From: Acidobacteriaceae bacterium | GTDB lineage: Bacteria > Acidobacteriota > Terriglobia > Bryobacterales > Bryobacteraceae | Reading direction: 5' to 3' | DNA length: 33,843 bases | Assembly (NCBI GenBank): GCA_020247055.1 | Contig: JADCJL010000116.1 | Location: forward strand, 1-33,843 | In this document: piece by piece, positions 1 through 7,637 of the stretch | How the letters are laid out: each line of letters begins with the position of its first letter | How positions within the stretch are numbered: position 1 is the stretch's first letter | Translations under genes and position numbers: made by a program | The notes under the pieces: generated by a model | Told to the model about the DNA's origin: nothing | Database searches by the model: none | The model's input: only the letters and a program-made list of their open reading frames with translations

Positions 1-11
1 AGGCGCTTCAT
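1..11 (-). CDS. Start of a further gene in the CobN operon (partial, window edge)
   Basis: On the minus strand the CobN-like gene ends in ATGA at 11-8: TGA (10-8) stops it and ATG (11-9) can start a new frame reading Met-Lys-Arg before the window ends. The same ATGA coupling links the two preceding genes, so a third coupled gene is plausible. Nothing can be said of its product from the sequence. In known CobN/ExbB loci a small ExbD-like or DUF2149 membrane protein is a common partner, so that is the expectation by inference only. Confidence 0.35.
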
Positions 12-3000
12 GAGTTTTTCCTGCGAGTTCCGAAGTAGAAGCGAGCGGCCAGGGAGACAAGCGCCAGGCCGCCGAGAAGAGAGTTGCGCACCGTGGTGGG
101 CACGGCCGGCGCGGCCATTTCGCGGACGAGCTTTTGGCCGGCCACGATGGCGCTGGACTGATTGCCGGTGCTGGCGCGGGCGAGCGCCTCGGCGTAGCGG
201 CGGGAGAGTTGCTGGCCGTTGCCGTTGCCCGGGGCGTTCAACTGTTGCTGCACAAAGGTTGCGAGGGCCTTGTTGCCGGTGGTGCGCTCGCCGCCCGCCG
301 TGCCGTGCGCCGCCACCGACTGCGCATAGGCCTGCGCCAGCGTGGCGAGCACCTGCGCATCGGGCTTCCAGTAGCCTTGGCGAGCGGTTTCGAGCAGCGT
401 GGCCGAGAGGTTTTGGAAGGCGTACGGGTTCTTTTTGTCAAACCATTCTTTGAGGCCGAGGTTGTCGCGGTCCTCGACATAGATGCGGTGGATTTCGTCC
501 CACATGTAGCCCTTCACGGCGTCCGGTTTGGTGACCTGCCAGCCGTAGAGATTGGAGGCGAGTTTGGCGATCTCCGAGGCGCCGGAGAAGTCGTTCTGCT
601 TCATGCCGTCGATCCATTTGCGGTTCCAGTAGAGCGTGCGGAGATCGGCGGCCAGCGCGTCTTCGACGGTTTTGACGCGGGACTTGTTGGCGTCGCGCGT
701 ATCGGCCAAATAGGCGGCGGCGTTCTGCCCGGTGGTGTCGCGGATGGCCATCACCATGCCGCCGGAGTATTCAAAGTAATGGTCGAGCGTGAGGGCCGAA
801 ACGGTGTTCGACGAGTGCGAGATAGAGACCGCATCGGTGCCCTTGAGCGCGGATTGATAGAGCTCCGGCACCTTCCTGCCCCACTCGGCGCCCTGCGTGT
901 AGACGGCGCCCGCGCGGTCCAGATACTCGGCCGTCAGCTCTTTGGTATTGGTGTAGGCGCCGGAGTTGGAGATGCCGCCGGTAAGGCCGGTGCCGTAGCC
1001 GCCGGGTCCGTTCGAGAAGATGCGAGCGTGGGAAAGCTGGCGGGCTTCTTTGGCGGAAAGGCCCGACTGCTTGAGAGACTGCTCCAAAGCCTCCGAACCC
1101 TGCGCCACGTAGTTGTCGCCGTCCTTGGCGAGTACGGCCAGACGGACAGCCTTATCAAGAAGCTCCATGCGATCGGGGAAGGAGTCGCGAAACTGCCCGG
1201 CGGCCTGCAGGACGACGTCGACGCGCGGCCGCTTGAGTTCGCTCATGGGAATCACTTCGAGATCGATGACGATGCCGCGCTGATCCCACACCGGCTTGAC
1301 GCCGAGCAGAAAGAGCGCCTGCGCCAGGTCCGAGCCATATTGGCGAACCAGTTCCGTCGGCCACAGGTTGAAGCCCACCTTCTTCGGCCAGCGCCCCAGG
1401 CGCTTGCGTTCCGCGTCGAGAAGCTGGCCGCCGAGCGCAACGCCGACGTCCCAGGCGGCGCGCGTGGGGATCTCGGCCGGGTTCACGCCGTACAGATTGC
1501 GTCCGGTGGGCAGCGCGGAGGGGGTGCGGACGGGGTCGCCACCGCCGCCGGGGCGGATGTAGCGACCATCGAGCGCCCGGAGGGTCTGGTTGACCTCGTT
1601 GGCGGATTCGGCGAAAGCGGCTTTAAGCATGGCGACGCGGGAGGCGTCGTCCGTGGGCGCGGGCGCGGGGGTGGGGCCGGACGCCGGAGCCGCTGGTCCA
1701 TCGCCGAAGGCCATGGCCACCGGGCTGTTGGCGCGCTGCATGCGGGCCTGCACGTCGGGCGGCGGGGCACCGATTTTGGGGATCCACGCCGGGTGTCCGC
1801 TGGCGATTGGAGCCGGCTTGGCGGGCTGCGTTTCGGGAGCGAACTCGCGCTTGCCGGTGCCGGGGGTGGGAGCGAACGGGCGTTCAAAACCGGCCAGCCG
1901 CACGGGAACAGCCGGGGTGGCGGCCATCAGGGAGCCGACCCGTTCGGCCGCGCGCTGGCGATCGCCGCCGGCTTTGGCCAGGAACTCGGGGCCGAGGATC
2001 TCCACCATGGTTTGGCGCAGCTCCCGTGGGTCGTTCGCCACGCCGTGCGTGTGCATGCCAACGGGGATGCGGGACTCCTCGAGTTCGTCGAGGTAGGCGT
2101 CGAGGGCGGCTACCTGCTCGTCGGTGGGTTTGGCGCGGCGCCAGTCGTAGCGCAGGTCCTGATCGAGTTTCCGGCGCACGGCCACTTCGGCAATGCGTGC
2201 GCGCATCTGCTCCTTCAACAGGCCCGGATCCTGCGCGACGAAGCGCTGCGTTTCGCGGTAGAGGGTGGCGATCTCCTGGTCGGAGGCGGACAGCTGCGCG
2301 GCCTGGATGGGCGGCGTCTGATGGCTGACCAGCACGGCCGAGCCGCGGCGCTTGGCGATCAGGGCCTCGCCCACGTTGTCCATCGTGTAGACGTAGACAT
2401 TCGGCAGCGCGGCGACGACCCGGTCCGACCAGTCGTCCTCCATCTGGCCCACCGGCCGGCCGGGTAGGAACTCATAGGTGCCGTGCGTGCCGTAGTGCAC
2501 CAGCGCATCGGCCCGTAGGCCCTCCTGCAGCCACCAGTAGAGCGCGAGGTATTGATGAGGCGGCGGGACCTTATCGGAGTGTGCCAGCTTGGAGTCCATC
2601 ACCGCGCCGCGGGCCGGCTGGGGCAGCAGAACGACGTTACCGAAGGAAAGCGTGGGCAGCACGAAGAAGCTTTTCCCTTCGCGGCGCACCGTCATGAAGG
2701 CGCCGGGCGGGGGGCCGTAGGCTTCGGTGACGGCGGTCTGCATGGCCGCCGGGAGCTTGGCGAACCAGGCGTTATAACCCTCTACCGGCAGCAGGGTGAC
2801 ACCCGGTTCCGCCACCAGCTTTTCCATCTCGCCCGTTTCGGCCTCGCTCACGTTCCGGCCGCGGGCTTGCATCAAGCGGAGCAACTGTTCGGCGTCCTGC
2901 GGGTTGTTCTCGACGCGGTAACCGGCCGCCTTCATCCGATTGAGAAAGCCCACCAGGCTGCGCGGAACATTCATCCCTTGCGCTGTAAAGTCCGCCTTGC

Positions 3001-4132
3001 CGATGCCGTTGAAGTAGACGACGGCGATCTTCTTTTCCGCGTTCGCCACGCGCCGCAGCCGCACCCACCGCTCGGCGCGGTCCACGAGGCGCTCCACCCG
3101 TTCGGCAATTGGCGCCTCCACGCGGCGCCCGGCGGTGTCCTTCACCATGCCTTCAATCAGCACCGGCTCCACTGTCCCGTCGAGTTCACTCACCACGGTG
3201 CCAATCGAAAGCCCCGGGCCGCGGATGCCGCCCTTGTCTTTTTGATATTCGTCGATGGTCTTCTGCTCAAACATCAACGTAAGGCCGCGCACAATGGGAG
3301 CGTCGATGCGGGCATTCATCAGTTCGACTCCCCGCTCGCCCTGAAAGAAGCGCCCGTGCGACCGGTTGACGATCAGATCCGGCTTGACCTCTTCGAGGAG
3401 TTGGCCGAGCTGCGTGGCGCCGAAGAGCGCCGCCACGTTGAAGTTGCGTTTTTCAAAGGCGTTGATGAGGCCGTCGGTACCCTGGGTGATACCGGTTTTC
3501 CAGCCCTGCGAGAAGTCGAGCGCGACCCAGGGTTGGCCGGGCTTCTCGCGACCGGTCTTGGCGTACCAGGCTTTGTAGGCCGCCGTGGTCGTCATGACAT
3601 CGGCGGCTCCAGGATGATAGAAGCCGCTCTCCGGGAGCGCGGCGGGCGGTTCGACCGGGGCGTTGCCGCCGGCGTAGGTCGCCGTCAGAAAGCGGAGGAG
3701 CCGCGCCCAGTTCTCGACGCCGCCGTTTGAAAAATAGCCGCTGACAAACTTGTCCTTACCCGCAAAGTCCGCATTGCCCAGACGCATCATTTCGGCCTGC
3801 CGGGGCGGCAGGACGATCACCTTCACCCCGGCGCTGACAGCGTTCGCAAAGGCCTGCTGGGCCTCTTTCGAGTACGGCTCGGCGCGTAAGCCGCTGATCA
3901 GAACCACCTTGAAGGGCAGCAGATCAAAGGGTTTGGTGGCGGCATCGACCGTCTCCCGGGACCAGGTCTCTACTTTGATCCCGCTCTTTTCGGCTGCCTT
4001 TTCAGCCAGGATGACGAGCTGATCGGCGAAGCCAAGGAAGAGAATCTTCGGACGCGTCAACGCCCGGAAGGCAAAGTAGCCGCCCGCGAAGAGGGCCAGG
4101 GTGGCAAGGGCAATCGCCAGTTTCTTTTTCAT
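8..4132 (-). CDS. Membrane-anchored CobN/BchH-family chelatase (cobaltochelatase CobN-like, possibly HmuS-type)
   Basis: A 1,374-residue member of the CobN/magnesium-chelatase H family, which inserts metal into, or removes it from, tetrapyrroles. CobN hallmarks are visible: an HYGTHGTYEFLPGR block near residue 547, an AKRR block shortly after, and an SNGPGGYGTG block near residue 1040 leading into the conserved C-terminal region. Residues 5-22 form a transmembrane or signal anchor and another hydrophobic segment lies just before the C-terminus, so the body probably sits outside the cytoplasm, unlike soluble CobN. A proline/alanine-rich stretch of about 80 residues (about 745-830) interrupts the domain. 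I chose the ATG at 4132, which overlaps the upstream stop as ATGA, over a longer open frame to 4216 that lacks a signal-like start. No CobS, CobT or other cobalamin gene is near. The ExbB-type partner recalls Bacteroidetes hmu heme-uptake loci, so dechelation of heme or another porphyrin is as likely as cobalt insertion. The family is certain; the substrate is inferred. Confidence 0.9.
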   Translation of the reverse strand: MKKKLAIALATLALFAGGYFAFRALTRPKILFLGFADQLVILAEKAAEKSGIKVETWSRETVDAATKPFDLLPFKVVLISGLRAEPYSKEAQQAFANAVSAGVKVIVLPPRQAEMMRLGNADFAGKDKFVSGYFSNGGVENWARLLRFLTATYAGGNAPVEPPAALPESGFYHPGAADVMTTTAAYKAWYAKTGREKPGQPWVALDFSQGWKTGITQGTDGLINAFEKRNFNVAALFGATQLGQLLEEVKPDLIVNRSHGRFFQGERGVELMNARIDAPIVRGLTLMFEQKTIDEYQKDKGGIRGPGLSIGTVVSELDGTVEPVLIEGMVKDTAGRRVEAPIAERVERLVDRAERWVRLRRVANAEKKIAVVYFNGIGKADFTAQGMNVPRSLVGFLNRMKAAGYRVENNPQDAEQLLRLMQARGRNVSEAETGEMEKLVAEPGVTLLPVEGYNAWFAKLPAAMQTAVTEAYGPPPGAFMTVRREGKSFFVLPTLSFGNVVLLPQPARGAVMDSKLAHSDKVPPPHQYLALYWWLQEGLRADALVHYGTHGTYEFLPGRPVGQMEDDWSDRVVAALPNVYVYTMDNVGEALIAKRRGSAVLVSHQTPPIQAAQLSASDQEIATLYRETQRFVAQDPGLLKEQMRARIAEVAVRRKLDQDLRYDWRRAKPTDEQVAALDAYLDELEESRIPVGMHTHGVANDPRELRQTMVEILGPEFLAKAGGDRQRAAERVGSLMAATPAVPVRLAGFERPFAPTPGTGKREFAPETQPAKPAPIASGHPAWIPKIGAPPPDVQARMQRANSPVAMAFGDGPAAPASGPTPAPAPTDDASRVAMLKAAFAESANEVNQTLRALDGRYIRPGGGGDPVRTPSALPTGRNLYGVNPAEIPTRAAWDVGVALGGQLLDAERKRLGRWPKKVGFNLWPTELVRQYGSDLAQALFLLGVKPVWDQRGIVIDLEVIPMSELKRPRVDVVLQAAGQFRDSFPDRMELLDKAVRLAVLAKDGDNYVAQGSEALEQSLKQSGLSAKEARQLSHARIFSNGPGGYGTGLTGGISNSGAYTNTKELTAEYLDRAGAVYTQGAEWGRKVPELYQSALKGTDAVSISHSSNTVSALTLDHYFEYSGGMVMAIRDTTGQNAAAYLADTRDANKSRVKTVEDALAADLRTLYWNRKWIDGMKQNDFSGASEIAKLASNLYGWQVTKPDAVKGYMWDEIHRIYVEDRDNLGLKEWFDKKNPYAFQNLSATLLETARQGYWKPDAQVLATLAQAYAQSVAAHGTAGGERTTGNKALATFVQQQLNAPGNGNGQQLSRRYAEALARASTGNQSSAIVAGQKLVREMAAPAVPTTVRNSLLGGLALVSLAARFYFGTRRKNS

Positions 4133-5316
4133 TTCGATTCGAGCCTCACTGGAGTAAGCCGGGACGACTCCCCGGAGTCCCGGGTACCGGGCGCGCCGTT
4201 CTCCTCCGGCAGCCACAACGCCAACAGAAAACTCATGTCAGCGAGGTCCTGTTGATACCAACCGCGCATCACCACACTCACGGCGTAGCAGGCGCCGCCG
4301 ACCAGCAGACCCAGCACCGTAGTGGTGAAGCCGATCTGCAGATTGGACGCCATCGCCTGCATGTCGCCCTTGGCCAGACCGGCCAGCGCCGGCTGCAGGG
4401 GGATCAACGTGCCGACCAGGCCGAGCATCGGCCCCACTTTGGCCATGATCCCCAACCGCTCGACGCGCCCCTGCATCAGGTGTTCGAGGTCCGCCACGGT
4501 CTTGTCGATCATCGCTGGAAAGTCCGCATGCTGGCCTACGGCCCGTTGCAACCGGCGCCAGTCGCCGCGCAGCGGCAGTTCGAGGAAACGCGTCTGTTCC
4601 GGTTCCCCCTGCATCAGGCGGGCGATCGCCGCGGCGTTGTGGCGATGCTCGGCCCGGTCGGCCAGAAACCGTCCAACAACCCAGACGCCGTAGGCGAAAG
4701 CAACCAGGGTGCCGAGGAGCGTCGGCAGCAAAAAGGCATTCGAGAGAACGTAGAGAAGATCGTGAAGGGAGTTCATGGTAAGACCGGTGGTCCCGGCAAA
4801 GGGGACCAGAAGCAGGGCGGACAAATGAGACCCGGCGAGCAGGTCCTGCATCCGCCCAGCCGAAGGGCGGCGCAGCCGGAACAGCACCGCAAAGAGGCCA
4901 ACCAGCAGGCCGTAGACAACCACGGCGGCAACGCCCGCCAGCAGGCCGTTTGGAAGAGGAGCGTGCTGGAGCAGAACGGCGGGAAAGCCAACGGCAAAGG
5001 CCATAAACACGGGGCCGGACCACAGGCTGAGCAGCGGGCGGGGCCGGTCCGGCGCCTGGCGCATCAGCCAGCCGGCCAGCAACGCGTGAACAGCGAGACA
5101 GCCGGCCCAGACCGGCACCGGGCGCAGCAGACTCATCGTCTGCGCCGGAGGCAACCGGTCGGCGGCTTCCCCGCCGACCAGCAGCGCCAGCACCGGCCAG
5201 CCGGCCAGAATCGTCAGACGCGGACGCGTAAGCGCGATCCCGGTCAGCACGCAGGCGTCGCGCAAAGCGGCGAGGAGTGCGAAGGCGAGCAGGAGGCTGA
5301 GGAAGTCGCTATTCAT
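4129..5316 (-). CDS. MotA/TolQ/ExbB proton-channel family protein with an extra N-terminal membrane domain
   Basis: A 395-residue inner-membrane protein. The C-terminal half (from about Met181) has the MotA/TolQ/ExbB plan: a first membrane helix near 184-215, a cytoplasmic helical stretch, then a glycine-rich pair of helices with the motif GPMLGLVGTLIPL and a second one reading LQIGFTTTVLGLLVGG. Such channels use the proton gradient to energise outer-membrane or envelope partners. The first 180 residues are an added hydrophobic domain with about five or six predicted membrane segments, not part of ordinary ExbB (usually 200-250 residues). This looks like a fusion of two membrane proteins. Its stop codon overlaps the CobN-like start (ATGA, 4132-4129), so the two are translationally coupled and probably work together. 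No clear Shine-Dalgarno precedes the ATG at 5316; the predicted start of transcription lies only about 20 bases upstream. Confidence 0.85.
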   Translation of the reverse strand: MNSDFLSLLLAFALLAALRDACVLTGIALTRPRLTILAGWPVLALLVGGEAADRLPPAQTMSLLRPVPVWAGCLAVHALLAGWLMRQAPDRPRPLLSLWSGPVFMAFAVGFPAVLLQHAPLPNGLLAGVAAVVVYGLLVGLFAVLFRLRRPSAGRMQDLLAGSHLSALLLVPFAGTTGLTMNSLHDLLYVLSNAFLLPTLLGTLVAFAYGVWVVGRFLADRAEHRHNAAAIARLMQGEPEQTRFLELPLRGDWRRLQRAVGQHADFPAMIDKTVADLEHLMQGRVERLGIMAKVGPMLGLVGTLIPLQPALAGLAKGDMQAMASNLQIGFTTTVLGLLVGGACYAVSVVMRGWYQQDLADMSFLLALWLPEENGAPGTRDSGESSRLTPVRLESK

Positions 5317-5327
5317 TACGAGATCGC

Positions 5328-5375
5328 ATTCTCATCTGAGAAGATGAGAATAGCGTATCGTATTTGACTTCGCAA
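5328..5375 (-). promoter_or_regulatory. Promoter and operator of the ExbB-CobN operon
   Basis: Reading the minus strand, TTGCGA (5375-5370) and TATTCT (5352-5347) form a sigma70-like -35/-10 pair with a 17-base spacer. A perfect 9-base inverted repeat, ATTCTCATC / GATGAGAAT, separated by 6 bases, covers 5328-5351 and overlaps the -10 box and expected start site. It can also be read as three hexamers on the top strand, TTCTCA-tc-TGAGAA-ga-TGAGAA, with 8-base periodicity. A repressor site at this place would switch the operon. A Fur-like metal or heme regulator is a reasonable guess from gene content, but the sequence is not a canonical Fur box. Confidence 0.6.
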
Positions 5376-5394
5376 CAGAAAAGCGTCAAGGGAG

Positions 5395-6801
5395 CTAGCG
5401 GGCCAACTGCCAGCCGTTTTCGATCTTCAGCGCGAGCGTATAGGGCGCCGGCGCGGCGGGGAGTTCCACCTGCAGGGCCGACCCCTTTTGCGTTGTCTTG
5501 ACCGGGCCGCCGCCCAGCACGCTGACCTTGCCGGCGGCATCCAGGAAGAGGTTCTCGATCGTAACCGGGCCGGTCGTGCGGTCGTGCAGGAAGGCATAGA
5601 GGGTGTCGCCGCGGCGAGTGAAGTTCACTTTGCCGCCGTCGGCGGTCTTGCCGGCCGGGTTGGCGGCGGGAGTACTGCCGTAGATCCCTTCGCCGTTGCG
5701 CGCCATCCATTCGCCGAGTTTGGTGAGGCGATCCTGCTGGATGTCGCTGATCGATCCGTCCGGCCGGGGGCCGACGTTCAACAGCAGGTTGCCGTTGTTG
5801 CTGACGATGTCGACCAGCAGAGCGATGAGCTTGGCAGCGGACATGACGTGCTCCGGCCCCTCCACCTGGTTGTAGCCGAAGCTGAAGCCGAGGCCACGGC
5901 AGGCCTCCCACTTCTTGCCCTGGATGCGGTCCATGACGGCGTACTCCGGGGTCGTGAAGTCGAAATGGTCTTGCGTGAAGCGGTTGTTGATCAGGCCTTC
6001 CGGGAACTTGTTGTAGTAGTCGGCAAAGATTTCGGGAAGCTGGCCCTGGCGGGGGTAGCCGATGTCGTTCCACAGCACCGACGGCTGGTAGCGTTCAATG
6101 AGTTCGCGCCAGTGGGCATCCGCGTAGCGGGCGTACGGTTCGGTATGGATCACGGTGCCGGCCACCTGCGCCATGGAGGTGACGGGGGTCGGGTTGATGC
6201 TCCAATCGAGGCCCCCCGAGTAATAGAGACCCATGCGCAGGCCGGCCGCGCGGACGGCCTGCGTGAGGTCGCCGACGAGGTCCCGCTGCGAGTTCAACCC
6301 CGGGCGCTCGGGATGGGCGACGCGGCTGGGCCAGAGGGTGAAGCCATCGTGGTGTTTGGTGGTGAGTACAACGTAGCGGGCGCCGGCCGCGGCGAAGAGT
6401 TTGGCCCAGGCGGCGGGCTGCCACTTGGCGGTTTCGCGGTTGAAGGTTTCGGCGAAACGGTAGTAGTCGAAGTCCTCGCCGTAGGTCTTGGCGTGATGGC
6501 GCCAGGTCTGCGAGTTCTTGAGGCGGATCGAGTTCAGGTACCACTCGGCGTAGGGGTTGTTGGCAAACCAGGTGGAGAAATCGACCTTGCCGAGTTCGCC
6601 GGTGGGCGGGGCCCACGCCGGTACCGAGTAGAGCCCCCAATGGACGAAGATGCCCAGTTTGGCTTCGTTGAACCAGGCGGGCACCTGATGCCGGCGCAGC
6701 GAATTCCAATCGGCGGTGAAGCGCATCGGGCCGTTCGGACGGCGTTGGGCAAAGGCGGCGGCGGCGCCGAGCGTGCAAACGAAGGTGCGGCGGGTGCTCA
6801 T
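5395..6801 (-). CDS. Alpha-L-fucosidase, GH29 family, secreted
   Basis: A 468-residue retaining glycosidase that removes alpha-L-fucose from glycans. Family GH29 motifs are clear: HWGLYSVPAW near residue 54, TTKHHDGF near 148-154, and WNDIGYP, in which Asp246 is in the position of the catalytic nucleophile. LLLNVGPRPDGSI closes the barrel, followed by a C-terminal beta domain. The N-terminus has twin arginines (STRRTF), a short hydrophobic stretch and an alanine-rich cleavage region, suggesting Tat export to the periplasm. Length is normal for a compact bacterial GH29 enzyme. It stands alone on its strand: 78 bases with a separate promoter lie before the next gene, and the start is 47 bases from the divergent DUF3050 gene. 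With the sulfatase at 13895 it hints at use of fucose-rich or sulfated glycans. Confidence 0.93.
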   Translation of the reverse strand: MSTRRTFVCTLGAAAAFAQRRPNGPMRFTADWNSLRRHQVPAWFNEAKLGIFVHWGLYSVPAWAPPTGELGKVDFSTWFANNPYAEWYLNSIRLKNSQTWRHHAKTYGEDFDYYRFAETFNRETAKWQPAAWAKLFAAAGARYVVLTTKHHDGFTLWPSRVAHPERPGLNSQRDLVGDLTQAVRAAGLRMGLYYSGGLDWSINPTPVTSMAQVAGTVIHTEPYARYADAHWRELIERYQPSVLWNDIGYPRQGQLPEIFADYYNKFPEGLINNRFTQDHFDFTTPEYAVMDRIQGKKWEACRGLGFSFGYNQVEGPEHVMSAAKLIALLVDIVSNNGNLLLNVGPRPDGSISDIQQDRLTKLGEWMARNGEGIYGSTPAANPAGKTADGGKVNFTRRGDTLYAFLHDRTTGPVTIENLFLDAAGKVSVLGGGPVKTTQKGSALQVELPAAPAPYTLALKIENGWQLAR

Positions 6802-6848
6802 GTTGGCCAGTATATGTAATCCTGGGTTCTATATCACTGGCACGACCC
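6802..6848. promoter_or_regulatory. Short divergent intergenic region
   Basis: These 47 bases separate the start codons of the fucosidase and the DUF3050 gene and must hold both starts of transcription unless the promoters lie inside the genes. The stretch is AT-rich relative to its surroundings (TATATG, CTATATC), consistent with -10 elements in both directions, but I could not fix a convincing -35/-10 pair for either. Confidence 0.35.
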
Positions 6849-7637
6849 ATGTCTTCCCCACCCGTTCTCCCCTCCGAACTTTCGCCAGCCCTTGCTGCTC
6901 TCCGGCAAAAAATAGACACCCACGGTGTTTACGCCGCCGTGCGTTCGCCGGCCGCGCTCGCGCTGTTCACCTCCCACCACGTCTTCGCCGTCTGGGACTT
7001 CATGAGTCTGCTCAAACGCCTGCAGCGGGACTTGACGTGCGTTACACTCCCGTGGCTGCCTTCGGCCTATCCGACCGCAGCCCGGCTGATCAACGAAATT
7101 GTGCTCGGCGAGGAGTCGGACGAGACGCCGGACGGCTACCGCAGCCACTACGAACTCTATCGCGGGGCGATGGCTGAGATTGGCGCGCCGACCGAGTGGA
7201 TCGATCGGTTTATCAACGGCCTGCGGAAAGGAGAGGCGGTGCTGCCAGCTCTTCGCGCCTGCGGGGCGCCGCCCTCGGTTGTGCAGTTCGTCGAGACGAC
7301 GTTTTCCATCGTGCTGCACGGAGCGATTCACGAAGTGGCGGCCGTCTTTACGCTGACGCGGGAGGATCTGGTGCCCGAAATGTTCGTCCGCGTGACCGAA
7401 GAGTGCGCCATGCACCGGCAGGATTATCCGCAGTTCTTCTACTACCTCGATCGCCACATCGAAGTCGACTCCGGCTCGCACGGGCCCATGGCGCGGGCGC
7501 TGCTGCAGGAGTTGTGCGGCAACGACGCCAAGCGCTGGCAGGAGGCCGAGGCGGCGGCCTGCCGGGCGCTTGCCTCTCGCGTGGCGCTGTGGGACGGGGT
7601 GGTCGAGGCTCTCAGCGGGCGCGCCGCGGCGGTCTAG
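6849..7637 (+). CDS. DUF3050 family protein, heme-oxygenase-like fold
   Basis: A 262-residue cytoplasmic, all-helical protein with no signal peptide. Recognisable DUF3050 features are the segment HHVFAVWDFMSLLKRLQRDL near residues 43-62, VLHGAIHEVAAVFTLTRED in the middle and YYLDRHIEVDSGSHGPMA near the C-terminus. DUF3050 belongs to the heme-oxygenase/TenA-like helical superfamily. The scattered conserved His, Glu and Asp residues in these segments (HELY-type helix, HGAIHE, DRHIE..SH) are of the kind that bind a di-metal centre in heme-oxygenase-like diiron oxidases. The reaction is unknown. It is a single-gene unit whose stop codon shares four bases (CTAG) with the stop of the convergent secretin gene. 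A functional tie to the CobN operon 2.5 kb away is possible but unproven. Confidence 0.85.
   Translation: MSSPPVLPSELSPALAALRQKIDTHGVYAAVRSPAALALFTSHHVFAVWDFMSLLKRLQRDLTCVTLPWLPSAYPTAARLINEIVLGEESDETPDGYRSHYELYRGAMAEIGAPTEWIDRFINGLRKGEAVLPALRACGAPPSVVQFVETTFSIVLHGAIHEVAAVFTLTREDLVPEMFVRVTEECAMHRQDYPQFFYYLDRHIEVDSGSHGPMARALLQELCGNDAKRWQEAEAAACRALASRVALWDGVVEALSGRAAAV

Noticed and set aside
134-2467. A 777-codon plus-strand frame opposite the CobN-like gene
   Set aside because: It mirrors the CobN coding frame, shows repetitive Gly/Val/Ala composition and matches no family.
5328-5351. Rho-independent terminator for the fucosidase gene
   Set aside because: The inverted repeat is AT-rich, has no T-run on the minus strand and lies over a promoter -10 box, so an operator is more likely.
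5317-5394. Cobalamin riboswitch upstream of the CobN operon
   Set aside because: The gap is only 78 bases, too short for the aptamer, and no B12-box-like sequence is seen.
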